Shown: piece after piece, positions 25,666 through 38,880 of the stretch
How positions within the stretch are numbered: the first letter of the stretch is position 1
Layout of the letters: every line of letters starts with the position of its first letter
Assembly: GCF_949628215.1 (NCBI RefSeq)
Contig: NC_134277.1
Coordinates: 110,377,463 to 110,441,462 of the forward strand
Source of the DNA: Phalacrocorax aristotelis
Lineage: Eukaryota > Chordata > Aves > Suliformes > Phalacrocoracidae
Direction: 5' to 3'
DNA length: 64,000 bases
Notes under the pieces: model-generated
Told to the model about the DNA's origin: nothing
The model's database searches: none
The model's input: the letters and a program-made list of their open reading frames with translations, nothing else
Made by a program: the position numbers and the translations under genes

Positions 25666-25798
25666 CTACTCCCGCCTTGATCTTGTACACGTGTCATCTT
25701 CATCATATTCACCCATCAACTGCAACATATATGTTCCAGTACAGAGGAGGAACTGTCCAGTTATCTGTGCTGCATGGGACATTAGCTGAAGCACCTTC
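25666..25798 (-). CDS. CIDEA: CIDEA coding exon 5 (terminal)
   Basis: Encodes residues 176-218: KVLQLMSHAAQITGQFLL, then GTYMLQLMG and a short charged tail ending RSRRE, with TAG at 25668-25666. The acceptor is TTTTAG. The hydrophobic stretch corresponds to the CIDE-C segment that targets lipid droplets in the family. The tail is shorter than in human CIDEA. Confidence 0.93.
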
Positions 25799-28700
25799 CT
25801 AAAAGAAAAGTCATTTGTTTTAAAAAAAATTCACTGACAGGGTGACATTGCCCCATCCCCCCCAGCACTTCTAGGATGAGTTAGGTAGATATATTTAAGA
25901 ACTCTCTCATTCTTGGTCACTTCTGATAAGGTGGTCATTTTTGTACCTTCCTTAGAGCAAATTCTTCTGTGGCCATTGATTGACAGAAAAATACTGGCAT
26001 CTTGGCAGAACCAGAACACACATTTAACAAAGCAGGCTGTCATCCAATTAGATATTTACAGGCCTTCTGCAAAACCATTACTTAAACTACCAGAGCACCA
26101 CTGAAGATTTGACTTTGCCTGGGAGCCCATCAGCATTCCTGCAGCATGAATCCACCCTATGTCTCACCTTTAGGCCGTTCACTAATACAACACTGCATGT
26201 ATCTCTAAGCTACAGATCAAACTTGATTTGATCTGAAGCTGAGCAAGCACAGTACAGTGGATGCCCAACAGCAAAACAAGTGAAGCCAGGTGAATTAATA
26301 CTGTCCAAGCTGCAAGCCTTAAGACTTCTCAGTTCACAACTACTCTATTTTTTTGAAGTTTTAATAAGTGTCATCATTCAAATATACAATACTGTGTGAG
26401 AATCAGTACAGATCTATAAACTAAGATCAGGCTAGCATCAGATGATTACATTATAGACTATGGATCACCACAGATCGCAGGGGAAGAGAGATCATTATAT
26501 TTGAGCAGTCACTTATTCAACCTAGTTATACATGCATCTTCCTTCCATTCTCCAAGAAACAATTGGGACATCAGTGCTGAGAGCTATATTCAAGCCTTCT
26601 CCCCTGAAAGGTAAGTAAGCCCTCACAGGAATGAAGCTGAGGCATTAGAGAAGTGGTACACAAGAACTGGAACCATTCCAAAACCGGAAAGGCATCAGTT
26701 TCTGAAGATGCAGAAACCAGGCCAGCCTTCCTCTTCTGCAAAAAAGAGGGAAGATTTTCTGAATTTCTGTCTGAGAAAACATGCACTGCGAACACTCTGC
26801 TGCTATTCACTTCTCCTTTGAGCTCTAGCAGAGAAAGCAAAATCTTCTTCCTACAAATTCAGTTTTTTTCCACTGTGATGAAAGATTTGCAGTCAAAATC
26901 CAATACTTCAAAAGAGTAGAATACCCTGTACTTAGAGGCTGGGAAGCCTTTAAAAAACACTGTACCTTTATTCATGCTTCCCACGCATATGCCATTTCAG
27001 TATGTCCTTCCCTCCACCAGATAGATCAGGCCAGGGAGCTTTACAGTTGAAAGCTGCACCTGGTACTGAGCTTTTGAGCAGCTGCAGTGTGTCACTTGCA
27101 CATGAGAGCAGTTGTCACCTAAGCCATGGAGGAAGTTATTTGTCGAACTGGGCATTTGATCCTTCAGTGGGACACTACAGGGAGAAACTGTTAGGGGAAA
27201 TGCACTAATGAGATCTGGCAGGCTTTGAGCCCCTCCCACCAATGAACAGCTGCAGCATTTTAAAGTTCCTTCCCCTCACACTCCACAGGTCAGCTTGGGG
27301 AGAGGGCATCGGAGTTAGCAATTTGGAATTCATGAGCAGAGGGACTACACCAAGAACGTAACATCACCCATCTTCAATTTCAACAGCAAGCTGAGACAGA
27401 CCATCTCACTGTTGCATTCAAGAGTACTCAAGGTTCTCTCTTCTGTCACCCTTGTTTGCTAGTAGACTATTTTCCCACCCTGACACTGGCACTTGCCTTA
27501 GAGTTCAACTCTAACATAACAGTGCTTCTGAAAGAACTCCACAGCTTCTTCAGCTGTCTGCCAGCGCCATTTCTTTCTCACCAGCTGCCCTGTGTTGGCA
27601 GGGAGGCAGAACCATCACTTCAAATTCTCTTTAACCATGCAAGTTCCAGTGCTGATACTCATCTCTGTAGAGACAGCCAGAAATCAGAGATCTGACTCAA
27701 GAGACTTGACAAACGCAGCAACTGGAGGAGTGCAGCTGTTTCAAGGGTCTTTGCTTTGAAGAAACCCTAATGAAACCAGTGCTACAGGTGGGCATAGTAT
27801 ATAGCTGGATAATCTCTGCAGCATGACCAGAGAGATGAGTCTTATCTACAGTCACACCAGCTGTAGCCTGAAAGATTAAGCAAGGGACCACCTAAGTAGA
27901 GTGGGAGAGGTCAGTCCAACAGAAAGACAGGGGACAAGATTAGCATTACAATGCTTAATACCTGCATCATGGGAGGAGGGGCTATTTGAAGACTTCACAC
28001 TAAAGACTACATACTGCTCAGGGGAAGTGAAAACCTCACTTACAGGCATATACATCTGTCCGTTCTGTACAGAACGGATCTGGTTCTCAAATAGTAAGAT
28101 GCAGCAACACTACACTGCTGTGTCTCAACCAAAATTTGAGAGGTCAGGTGGAGAAATTCAGGGCTGCAGCTTAAACAGCTGTCAGATTATGGCACCTTTG
28201 TGGAGTAGTCTGATCTCAGAAGAAATTTTTTTCAGCCAGGGGAGGACACAGCTGGTTTTAGCAAGGCACAGACTTTGAACACACTGTTGAAAGCAGTGGA
28301 CAGGACAGGTATAATTTTGCCCCTGCATAAGACAGCATTTCCCAACAGCCAGTCCTACCAAACACAACCCACCACAGACTGGTCCTGCAGGAGACAGTGG
28401 TCCTTCTTAGGCTCCATTAGTTTGCTTAGAGACCAGTTGGCTTAGAAACAGTGACATCACACAGTCTTACTACAGATTAAAAATTCACATTAAGACATAG
28501 AGTGTCATATCTCTTCCATTTTCCTTTGCCTCCACATAGCTCAGGTAGTGAATTTGGCAGCCAGGTATTGCAAAGTCTGAGCAAGCTTCAAGACCTCTGC
28601 CATTAGATCTCAAATTCCTCTCCCATATCATTCCCTTGAAGTCCCCACTACAAAGAGTCTGATGCTTCTTCCTCAGCCTCCTGTATTCTTCAAACAAGTC

Positions 28701-31700
28701 AAAGGAATCTCGGGAAATTCTCTCAGGAAAAGAAAGAGTTGTACCCACACCCTTGCAGTAAATACAAGCTGATAAGATTTTGCCTTGGGGGAAGTTTAAG
28801 ATTCCACCATAAAAAGCTAAAGAAGTTTTTACAAGTCAGCTATCCACCTTACAAAGGAAGGGTCAGCATATTGGCCAGTATGTAAGATTTGACAAAAATA
28901 CTAAGTTTATAAACACACCTGCTTCATAGAACCAATAGCAAACACAAATTTTACATTAACACTTATGCCTGATCAGTAGTGGAAACATACTTACCGCAAT
29001 ACGCTTTTTGCTCCCATACATTTGATGTCATATGAGACAGAGTAAATCTCATAGAAGGTCGCCTTGATGTTCAAGCAGCCAATAAAATCCTTAGGGTTCA
29101 GCTTGTACAGATCAAATGTGATGTTAGCTACTCCCATTTTCTTCTTTTGTCTCACAGTGGCCACTCCGTTTCTTGTCTAATTTAAAAAGAGGGATAGAGA
29201 CAGTTTGTACCGTGAGCCAGGAAACTACAGTAAGACAATTGTTAGCAGTGCAGGTCTTTAGAAACAGCTCGTTTATTCCAGTCTTTGGACTACTTCTCGA
29301 TCAATTCTAAACTAGAATTGGAAGCATTAGCATAGAGAAAAGCAAGTCTGTGGCTTACATTATTTTGTTTGAGTCCTGACCAGGCTTCTGAAGCTATTCC
29401 AAACAGACACAGAAGTTCTAGAGTGACATGGCACTGCCTGAGTATTTCTTTCCTGTGATAGAGCTTCTTCAGGATGTACTGAAGCCACAGGTACTGCCAC
29501 TGGACAGTGTTCCCACCATTTAATTATCCTAGTATGCTCCAGCTACTAGCTGAGGCAGCACAGGTAGCCCACACTGAAACAGACCACCAAGTTACCAGCA
29601 CAACATTAGGTGCTTCCGTTTAGGAAGGAACACAATACTGATGAGAACTTCTAGAGATAGCTGCAAAAATTACATCTGTGAAAAGTCAGGTCCTCATTTC
29701 AAATCCTGGCTCATAACACCTCTCTTCCTTCCTTCTGAAAAGGTAACATGAGGAGGGAACCACTACTGATCAGGCCTAGGGTTTAATACTGAGTTTAAGA
29801 GCAAAAGCAAAAGGAAGAGGAGCATGGAAAGTTGTCTTCCATCTTAAATCCAGCCTCCTTCATTGAGAGCAACCCTTGTCTGCCTCAGGGCAGACAGTGA
29901 TGCTTTCAGGATTGCTTGCTTCAGGAAAAAGAAAATAGTAAAGACAACCCATATTTACAGAGACATCTAGCGGATACATGGGATACTCTGCTCAGCACAT
30001 TCTGCTCAAGGTTAAGGACTTAGCAGCTGCCAAGCTGTTTTTTGCACGCTAAATGAAGCAATAAAGTTGTGTAAGACTGGGCCTTTTTGTACTTGTCACT
30101 TGGCTGAGACAGTACCATGATAAATCAGACCAAGTTAAACACTGTACTATATCATTAGCCAGCAATTTTATGCCTGTTTTACTTTGACAGCCTTCATGCT
30201 CCAGCAACAGGGCCCCCTATCAACAACAGTTTTGGACATGTACAAGTAGTTGGCATGCTTGGTGGCACGTCCCTCCCCCCATTAGCACCCAGAATATTTG
30301 GATAAAGCATGACAGAGCTTGCGCTACACTACAGGTGGTTTGTGATGTTGCAGCAGGGTTGCTGTCATTCACCATATCCTGAAGAGGGGCAGCATTCAAA
30401 CTTGCTCTGCCGTCATGCCAGACAGGACATAGGGCAGAGGGGAAAGGAGAAAGGTGGAGTCATACCCTGGCTGCAACTTCTTTTCTGCACTTGGAGCTCA
30501 CGGCCCAGATGCAGCAGGCTGATAAGCCAGTGAGGTGTCTTGTGGAAAAAAAACATACAAACTGCCTACACTGCAACAGGTGACTGAGAAAACGGGGCCA
30601 CACGATTGAGCCATGATCACACAAACAGAAAAACATAGGCCTGCTTCCAGCTCCTCAGCTAGCTCTGCAGCTGGTAGAAGAAATTCTGATGCTAGCTTTC
30701 TAGCAACCATCATTTCATGGAAAGACAATTAGGAATTCAACTATCTTATTAACCTACAGATGACTATTCCTCCACAAAACCACAAATTGGACACTGAGTT
30801 GACATAATTAGAAAGCTTAAGATAGGCTAGCTTTAAGTACCTTGGAGCATGTAGAATGACATTAGGTTTTGATGACAACTTTTAGCTGTTTGTAAGATTA
30901 AACACAGGCATTTTTCTAACCTTCACTAAACCATTACTGCATTCACAAGGCAAAACTTGTTTTACATTGCTTAATTTTGGCATTTTTCCCCTTTAAAAGC
31001 TAACTTCTAAAGACACTGTATTTTTAACTTCGTGCAAAGTCCTGATTTTCTTTATGTTACAAAAAGGCTCAAGAAAAAAGTTATTTCTGAGATTCTCCAA
31101 AAGCAGGGGATTTTCCCTATATTTCTTTTCAGCTGTAATGTTTCATTTCAGTTCTTGGCAGATCATTGTAAATAGTTTTATGGCCAAGCAAGGGACAAAA
31201 GAAACCCCCAAAACCAACTTGATTTGTCATCTGGGAAGGCTCAACAAGGAGTTGATACTCTGCCTTCTTTAGGGGAAGTTTTCTTCCTCTTCTTCCCTCT
31301 TTCCAATAGTTCTAGCAGCCACAGACATTCTTCCATCCGCTTCTGTTCAAGTGAGAGAGAGGTAGTCCACACTTACTTGTGTCCATTTCTGTCCTTTTTC
31401 TAGAACCATGAAGTGTGTATTATCATCCAGGGACCTGAAGAACTCTTCTGTGTCCACAACCGTGCCATCTTCCTCCAAAACCAGAGTAACTATTCCAGCA
31501 GATATAAGGAAGGCATCTAAAGTCTGCAAAAACCAGAAAATTTTAGCATTCAGAAGACAGCCCATAATTTCGTATTAAGACTTGCTTATCTGTCATTCTC
31601 CTGAACTTCCCCAGTGGCGATTTTTAGAAGAGTCTGGGGGTTGCCTTTCTGGGATACTGTACTTCACTATAAGTTTCAGCCAGAGCGGGAATGTTTGCTA

Positions 31701-34700
31701 TACCTTGCTGATGAGCTCTTGCAGACTGCTTGCAACAATTCCTTTCCGGCTGCTTCGGGAGGCGTTTGACACACGGAAAGGTCGCCCAGCAGGCATGAGA
31801 GGAGGGAACAGGGTCTGTTTTGTTACTGCTCCCATAGATGCTCCCATGGATACCAAAGATCTAAGACAAAGAAAAATTCAGCACAGTTATAAAAATAGTC
31901 ATGTCAAGTACTGTGAGAAGGAGGAGGACTGTTGAGTTCAGTGATGTAGGCATGTTAAATGAGTAATTCACAGGTCACTTTAGACTTGTAGAGCTTGCTT
32001 TCAAAACTAGATACTACATAGCCCTAGAGACATGTCTCTGAAATTTCTCTTGCCAGTGACATTTGAAAACACTTCTAAAATTAAAAACATTTCAAGCAGA
32101 TGCAGGCCACCTCTAGCTCAGCTGATGTCAAGGTCATGATTACAGTGAGGCTGACAGGTTTTAACATTGAATTAGAAAGGCAGCAGCTCTTACTGCGTTC
32201 AGCCACTTGGATAATTTTCTTTACCTGTAAGATAAACACTCAGATAAATAATTAGTTGAAAGTAGTCTTGCATGTTAAGATATGAGTTTGCTTTAGGAAG
32301 ACTGAACATATGATCCATATTCAAAACACCTAGCATCAGAATGCAAGTGGAGCTTTTCAGTATAGTTATGCTTGACTTCCAAACAACCAAGGCATTTATC
32401 TTGTAAATAATATCTACAGCCTATAAACCTTCACTTAGTTCTGAAAAAAAAAATTAAAAATCACAAAATAAGACTTGTTTGTGCCATAATGTATCAAAAG
32501 AAGTCAAATGAAATGAAAATTAGGGTCAAAGTACATAAATACATCATGTTGGAATAGGCTGCCAGAGAGGCTGGAAGAATTCAAACACTTTCAAAAAGAG
32601 GTTTTAAATTTTCCTGGGCAATCACATGTTTTAATAGTGACTGTTCAGGTTCCCTTGGGTAAACCAAGCACATAACACTGGTAACTGCCTACTCCCACAC
32701 CAAGGTACAGACCCACTCCCATCTACATCTATTGACAGCTTTTAACTGCCAAATTACATTGGTTAATTCAATAGCCAGCTTGCCAAAAAAGATCACCCTC
32801 TGCATGACACCTGGAAAGGACTGATCTCTAACAAGTCTTTTAAAGAGAGACAATATTTTGCCTTCCACATTCCTGGACTTTACCCCCCATACTCCTTTTT
32901 CTCCTTAATACCAAATCGAACAGGGGTGGGAAAGGGATGCATCCCTGCTTTGTTCTTCCACACAGGTATAAAAGGTCAGCTTCACTTAGTAAAATCTATT
33001 CTCAGACACTTTCTGAGAGGGAGGGAGTGAATTGGCAGTTTCCTTCTGCAGCCAGAGCGTGAATACAGGAACTCCTAGAACAATGATGAAATGGTATACG
33101 GTTACTGAACTAATAACATCCCAGTTGCACCTTTTGTGCAAGCCCACATTGACCAGGGAGAGTAACAATCTTTTCCAAACCTCTTACCTGGTCTTTAAGC
33201 ATATTTTTTGGGATGCATAGAAAGTAATTTCTGTGACTGGCCAGACAGAGTTTCAGCAATTAATTTCCTGCTGTCATTCTGAACTGCTCTTCTACAGGGC
33301 TTTGGGCTATTGCCATTCACTGTACACTAAAATTTACCTTCCTCAGTAACTCCTCAGCATTACTGGAGCTTTTATTTTTTTTAAAGGAGGGGGACATTCA
33401 ACAGTTTTATTCTAAGTCAAGCTAATACCTTCTACATAGTGCTGTTTAAACACTAGGTCCCTGGCTTCCAACAGTTGCCATATACACATATGTGGCTGGT
33501 AGAAATCTCTCTCCTTCCTGTAAGAAAGCTGGTGAGGATGAGTGGTCAGCATGGTTTTCAGGATACAGGCACTGTTTCAAATCAAAGAGCTAATAAGCAC
33601 TTTCCTCCTGGAGAAGGGTCAAGACCAGGGAGTAGGACAAGGTGCAGGGTAGCACTGACAAAGGCATTGAAGCTCCACAGAAGGGAAGTGTACTAGGACA
33701 GGGCGTGTTTGTTAATCTCTTCACTGACTAAGTTAATAGTCCCCCAATCACCCCACTGGTCCGTGGGCAGCTCCCACTGAATCACTCGAGTCTTTTCCTC
33801 AGATATGAAGCCTGCTCATCTACCTCAGGCCTGGTGACTACTTCACAGGGCACCCTGACATTAGAAAACACAACGCTTGGTATTCAAGAGACAATGCTTT
33901 CAGAGCTAGTTACATCCTGTTCCCTCTCACATATTTGAAAAGTAGCACATAGGATAGTTACTCGAGTGGTATATATGACAGTACTGCCAAGATTTTTTTT
34001 TTTAAGGCCAGAAAAAGCCAGTCCTGTTGAACAGTTTTCTTTCCCATTCCTTAAGCCAAGTTGTCATTCACAAAAGACAAAGCATAGGGAAAAAAGCCAA
34101 AACGTACATCCTAATACACAAGGAAGAGCATTAGGGGCACAGGTCAGGGGCAGGACTTGAACTAACAGGGTTCACCTCAGGCATTAGCACAGCCAACTAT
34201 ACAAGCCATATTTTGCAGCTCTGAGTGGAAGCTTCTTCAGTCAAGATCAAGCACCTCACACTGCTGCCTAGTTCTATCAGATGTAAAAAGTCAGAAAAAA
34301 AAAAAAGAAAAAAAAACCCAAACAGATTAACAAACCGGGACTTCCATTAGTTCCACCAGTCACTTAAGAGGAGTCCAAGTCTTAGGGAGTTATTTAACAT
34401 TGATGCCATTTCACCTACATTTCAATAATACCAGTCAGCATCATCTTTAAACTAAGTCTGCTTATGAAGCAGTGAGTCTGGGCTCCAGTGAAGGTTTCAG
34501 TTAACAAGAAGTACTAGGAAACAAAAGCCAGTATGGTTAAAAAAGCTAGATAAAGAGTGTTAACCCTTCAATTTCTGGGCCTATTGCTGAAAGCTTGTTT
34601 TTCCTTTGTTCCCCCCGCAACAGCCACAGACTCAAACAGGCCAGCTGATATCCAGGGCTCCTAGAAAGATCTCTTTTTGCTGCAGCTGTCCTCAGAAACC

Positions 34701-35973
34701 AGACAATCTGATTCCCAATGCAAGGAATTAATCTGCTAGATTGGAGTTAACAAAAATATTTTCCTATTAAAAGCTGATCAAGCTAAGTCAGGAAACAAGT
34801 GGCGGAGAAGAAAGGAACACGCTAAGGTGCAGCCAGCTTTATTAGAAAGTTGAGTGACATGTTAGATACAGACAGCTTCACTATTGTTTTATTATTCTTT
34901 AAAGTCAAAAGGATCAAGTCCTAACTCCTCCCTAAAGGAGAGAAGGATCCTATGTCAGTGGAAAACACAAAAATCTACTTGTAATTGAAAGAGCAAAAAC
35001 CTTCAAACTCTTAGCATCTTGTCCAGTTTGTTTTGTATAACTACAACCTGCTAGGGAGGGACTTGCAGATACAGCCCCAAGCATTAAGTGTAGTGCCAAG
35101 GCTGCTAGGGAAATGAATTTTATTTTTATTTTTGTAGGAACTGGGGATTAAAAGCCTGCCTTGAGCCCTGTACACATATTTCACTCTACCTTGTTTGCAA
35201 TATGCCTCTTACATTTGCCTAAGAATGTGGTGCAATGGTCTTCAGCCTCACTCAGAAAAATCAACATTGCACAACACCAGTGTCTTCAGAATACGGCACA
35301 GTTTGATTTTTAGGTTAGAGTTCACAGGCAAGTGACAATGGCAGTAACAGTGAAGAAAAAAAAAAAAAAAAGAGTCAGAAATAAGTCAAGAGACTTAGGG
35401 TTCGGCCAGATTGCAGACTTGGCTTCCCTGCTTAAACATGAACTGCAGAGGTATCAGAACCGCAGCTAGAACTAGATGCATTTCTGGGTGGCGTACAGAA
35501 CTCTACCTTTATGGATGTGGTTAGCACACCTGAAATGCAGAGGCCAGGAGCCGTGGCCACGTTGCCACCGAGTACAAGCGGGTCCCCGCCACACCAGGGC
35601 TCCCCGCGGGACGCACAAGCCCCCCGCTACTCTCAGCCATTACACCTCGGAAAGGAGGTAAAACTGCAAATCTCCTACGCGCGCTTCCCTCAGAAACAAC
35701 TTCAGCTGGGGCTTGAAAGGCTGCGAGAGCACGCCTGCTTGCTTCTCCCACCTAGCGTCCGTCGGGTTTAATCCCCCCCACCCCGCACAGGGCGCCCTTC
35801 GCTCCTGAGGAGCTTGGAGCCCACAGGGCTATTCGGACTCGGCTCTTCCGGAGCGTGCCCCGGGATGAGCGCGGGCTGCCGCCCCGGGCTCTGTGTGTGC
35901 GTTGGGGGTTACGCCGGGGGTCCCCCCGCACTCACCGCACCAGCGATCCCACGCAGTCCCACGCCGCCTCCAT
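25666..35973 (-). CDS. CIDEA: CIDEA, cell death-inducing DFFA-like effector A (complete, 5 coding exons)
   Basis: CIDEA acts at lipid droplets, where it drives droplet fusion and lipid storage; the family was first described through its CIDE domains in apoptosis. Coding exons are 35936-35973, 31704-31860, 31377-31523, 28995-29176 and 25666-25798. They join in frame to 657 nt, or 218 residues (219 in human). The N-terminal CIDE-N/CAD domain spans about residues 40-114 (RPFRVSN, then TLVLEEDGTVVDTEEFF and DNTHFMVLEKGQKW). The CIDE-C domain spans about 130-205 (NITFDLYKLNPKDFIGCLN, AAQITGQFLL). The start MEAAWDCVG parallels human MEAARDYAG. Introns are 4075, 180, 2200 and 3196 bp. No break is seen. 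CIDEB and CIDEC are excluded by the N terminus and the gene order. Confidence 0.96.
28059..28078. repeat. 20-bp perfect palindrome in CIDEA intron 4
   Basis: TCCGTTCTGTACAGAACGGA is self-complementary with no spacer. It contains TGTACA at the centre flanked by GTTC/GAAC. It may be chance or a dimeric-factor site; no function is claimed. Confidence 0.75.
28995..29176 (-). CDS. CIDEA: CIDEA coding exon 4
   Basis: This 182-nt exon encodes residues 115-174 and two bases of Arg175. It has a basic linker (RQKKKMG) and then the CIDE-C start (NITFDLYKLNPKDFIGCLN). The acceptor is AATTAG and the donor GTAAGT. Confidence 0.95.
31377..31523 (-). CDS. CIDEA: CIDEA coding exon 3
   Basis: Encodes 49 residues (66-114), the core of the CIDE-N domain including LVLEEDGTVVDTEEFFRSL. 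The acceptor is TTGCAG and the donor GTAAGT; both flanking introns are phase 0. An in-frame Met upstream belongs to the intron. Confidence 0.96.
31704..31860 (-). CDS. CIDEA: CIDEA coding exon 2
   Basis: Encodes residues 14-65, from SLVSMGASMGAVTKQ through SSLQELISK. The acceptor is TCTTAG and the donor GTATAG. The segment RPFRVSNASRSSRKG begins the CIDE-N region. Intron 2, downstream, is only 180 bp. Confidence 0.95.
32490..32640 (+). mobile_element. Probable old CR1 3' fragment in CIDEA intron 1
   Basis: A segment reading TTGGAATAGGCTGCCAGAGA, then GGCTGGAAGAATTCAAACAC, resembles the CR1 3' portion that encodes HWNRLPREV and precedes the tail. It is strongly diverged and has no intact tail. 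Confidence 0.4.
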
Positions 35974-36180
35974 GGCCGGCCCGGCGGCGGTGCAGCCCCG
36001 GCTGCGACGGCGGGGCGGTGGGGAGCCCGCTGCTCCTCCCCGCGGGGGCGGCCCCGGGAGCCCGCCCCGAGCGGCCGCTCAGCCCCAGCTCCCGCTTTAA
36101 AGCCCGTCCCCGGCACAGGCGCCGGGGCTGCAGTAGCAGGTGCAAGGTACGGCACCGAGGCGGGAATACTTCCCTTGGGC
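35550..36180. promoter_or_regulatory. CIDEA CpG island and promoter
   Basis: A CpG-rich stretch spans exon 1. On the minus strand, a TATA-like TTTAAA lies at 36101-36096 in a GC-rich setting, 123 bp upstream of the ATG. Transcription starting near 36070 and a 5' UTR of about 95 nt are inferred. Open frames on both strands here are by-products of GC richness. Confidence 0.7.
35936..35973 (-). CDS. CIDEA: CIDEA coding exon 1
   Basis: Only 38 coding nt, giving MEAAWDCVGSLV plus two bases of Arg13. The donor is GTGAGT. It lies inside a CpG island. Its shortness would hide it from ORF-length screens; the call rests on the match to the CIDEA N terminus and the exact phase with exon 2. Confidence 0.93.
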
Positions 36181-38589
36181 GCGTTTTGCCTTATGAGTTA
36201 CCTGGGAGAGGAGCAAGAAGGATTTTGTTTAGCGCGTATCTGAGTGACATACTACACATTAGCTAGCGACAGCTAATATAGCAACAGTAGAAGCCAATCT
36301 CATTTGAAGCCTCTCAGTATTAGAGCAAATCAACAGATTAGGTGTCTCAGCTTCTGATTTTAGAGCCTGTGAGTAAGATTACAGCTTGGATTAATGTATA
36401 CAGTAGCTTCAGTGGAGGCATTTAGCATTATTCCTACAGGCAGGGGAGCAGCAACTTCTCTTTACTGAGCAGGTATAAAGGCAGTTTTTCCTTTTTATAT
36501 GTGCCTATGGGCACAAATACAGCATTTTTTGGCTCTGAAATCAGATTCTGTTCTCAGAGCTGCTCACTCCCTGTTGCACAGGGAAAACAGAGCCAGGAGC
36601 CTCAGGACTTGGCTCTCAGGCAGCAGCCTGACCCAGGGCCAGCACCTGCACCCGGAAACCCTGTCACTGCTGATCAGGGAAAGACTCCGGAGGCCCTTGC
36701 CACCAGCACTCGGTTACCCCCAGGGTCAGGAATCAGTAGTTAGATGGTTGCCCGGATTATTTTTCTTGCACCAGCCTGTTTAGGGCAGGAAAAAAAGCCC
36801 CTCATGCAGCATTTTTTTACTCTCAGGCTTCTCTAGCAGGCAGGCTGACACCTGCTAGATGTCCTCAACTTTGGGGCCCTTATCAGCTATTAAAAACCAC
36901 AAAATCCAACCTTTAAGTCCAGGGCAAATTGTTTTCTTGGATACCATCTCCTTCCCAGCCCAGTGGGGTAAATAGTTCCTTTCTTCAGAACAAAGTTCAA
37001 ACCAACAAACTTCACAGTGGAAAACTGAGCCCAGACTTTTATATCTTCCTCTTGAGGCTACTTAGGGCTTGCAGGTGTGTGTGGACTCTTCTGCTATATT
37101 AACCCTTTCTTCTCCTGTTTTCCATGACACTTAGCTTTGCTACAGTTCTGGAATTGGTCCCTGGCAATATGTCACGGAGAGTGGGAAATGGGGAACAGTA
37201 AATATTTCTCTGAGCACTGGTCTCTAAACAGCCTGTTTTCCCCTGGATTTGTATCTTGTGGTTGACTGTGGGCCACAGCTGAAGTTATTTATGCAAAGTG
37301 GTGCGTTTGTAAGGAATTCTTACCAAGTATTTCTCTACTGTCAAAAAACTTGTGTACACACTGCAGCTTTTCCTGCTGTGAAGGGAGAAAATCGGGGAGA
37401 AGGAGAAGATGTTTTGTCAGATGGTCTGTCTCTTCCTGCCTCTGCCTGTGGAAGAGAAGAGAGAGTGCCCTTTAGAAATCATATGGAAATTGCAGTAACT
37501 TTAAGGATTTTTTCCAAACAGTCTGGGGCACAAATGTCTGGAGGAGGTGGAAATTTTGGTCTTGCAGAAGCTTAGCTTTTCTCTGGCCACATGCTTCTTC
37601 CCGGAGATCTCGGCAGAGACATCCAATGAGTGCAGCCACTGCCAAGTGGCCCCCCAAGGTGACATACCCTGTGCAAGGCCTGCCGCAGCTCTAAGGCAGG
37701 GACAGCACGTTTTGCAAGGACACGCTCCTCCAGCAGCATTAGTGCTTCAACTTGCACAGCAGTTGTCATAACTAATACAAACACAGGTGTTGACTTAAGA
37801 CTAGCAGGAAAAACATGTCCTTTTGAAGTCTGCCCTGATTTGTAAGGAGAGGAAGGTATTACCCGTAGTTTCACGAGCTGTGCTAATACTCCCTTTTTTC
37901 TAAGCAAGCAGCAGTACAGCCATCAGATGGGTAAAATCACTGACCTAGAAGCTGTGCACCTCAGGAAAGAAGTGTCTTTAAATGACAGCAAGACAGTGTT
38001 ACAGATGAGATGTGTGCAGAACCTACTGAAGAAGAGTATAAAACAGTAGCATGAGCCAAATCTGGCAGGCCAGGGCAAAAACCAAGGTCTCATTAAAAAT
38101 GGATGTAACAAGATAACATTCAGTATAAGGACACTAGCTGTAAGAGGCAGAATCATCCCACTCTTTTATGGGGGGGAGGAAACAAACTGTAGGTTGGGGT
38201 GAGGAGGCCGGAATACTTAGCAACATTTTGCTTCAGTCATCACTGAAAATATTAATCATGCAGGGGATGAAGTATGCGGCTGATGTTGAAGACAGTGAAC
38301 ACTAGAGGTGGAGTTAAATAAGCAACCATGTTAATCCCTCTTACTAAATTACTTACTGTCCCTTTGCTGAGGTGCAGTGACTGACTCCATGTGTGTTACT
38401 TGTCCACTGCAGTTCAAGTTAAACAAGTTTGCTTAAGTCACTCCTCACAGGGGTCATGCTGCTATGAAAAAAAGTCTACACATGACACGTTTAACAGTGA
38501 GGAGAGGACACTTGAAGTAGTTTTGCACGCAGCTTCGCATTGGTGAGGGTACAGTATCAGGCCAGGTTTTCCTTACCACCCTCCAAGAA
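36181..38589. other. Intergenic upstream of CIDEA, no gene seen
   Basis: The segment 36499-36783 stays open in two forward frames and is moderately GC-rich, but shows no domain, start context or splice pattern I recognise. The rest is unique-looking AT-rich DNA. Confidence 0.5.
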
Positions 38590-38880
38590 AAAAGTTGACA
38601 AATTGGAAGAAACCCAGAGGAAGGCGGAAATGATCAGAGGTCTGCAGAACACTGTGTATGTATGGGCTGTGTAGTTTGGGAAATAGGAAGGTTGGGTGGA
38701 GATGTGAATCATGGGCTTCAAAGATTTTAAAGAACTCCATGAAGAGGAATGGAATAACATTTTCTTTATGCCTACAGGGGCTTAACCTGTAGGAAAGGAA
38801 AATTAAGTTGCCCATTAAGAAACCTTCCAACTCTAAGGTGACTGTTAGATGCTGGGATCAGCCGCCTACTGAAGATGTGA
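38590..38880 (+). mobile_element. Possible very old CR1 fragment
   Basis: A weak resemblance to the CR1 3' coding region: GAAACCCAGAGGAAGGCGGA and ATGATCAGAGGTCTGCAGA, later a segment like ATTAAGAAACCTTCCAACTC. Many changes make the identification uncertain. Confidence 0.35.

Noticed and set aside
36499-36783. Overlapping forward open frames upstream of CIDEA, considered as an unannotated exon
   Set aside because: No recognisable homology, no clear splice sites and no start context; simple GC content explains them.
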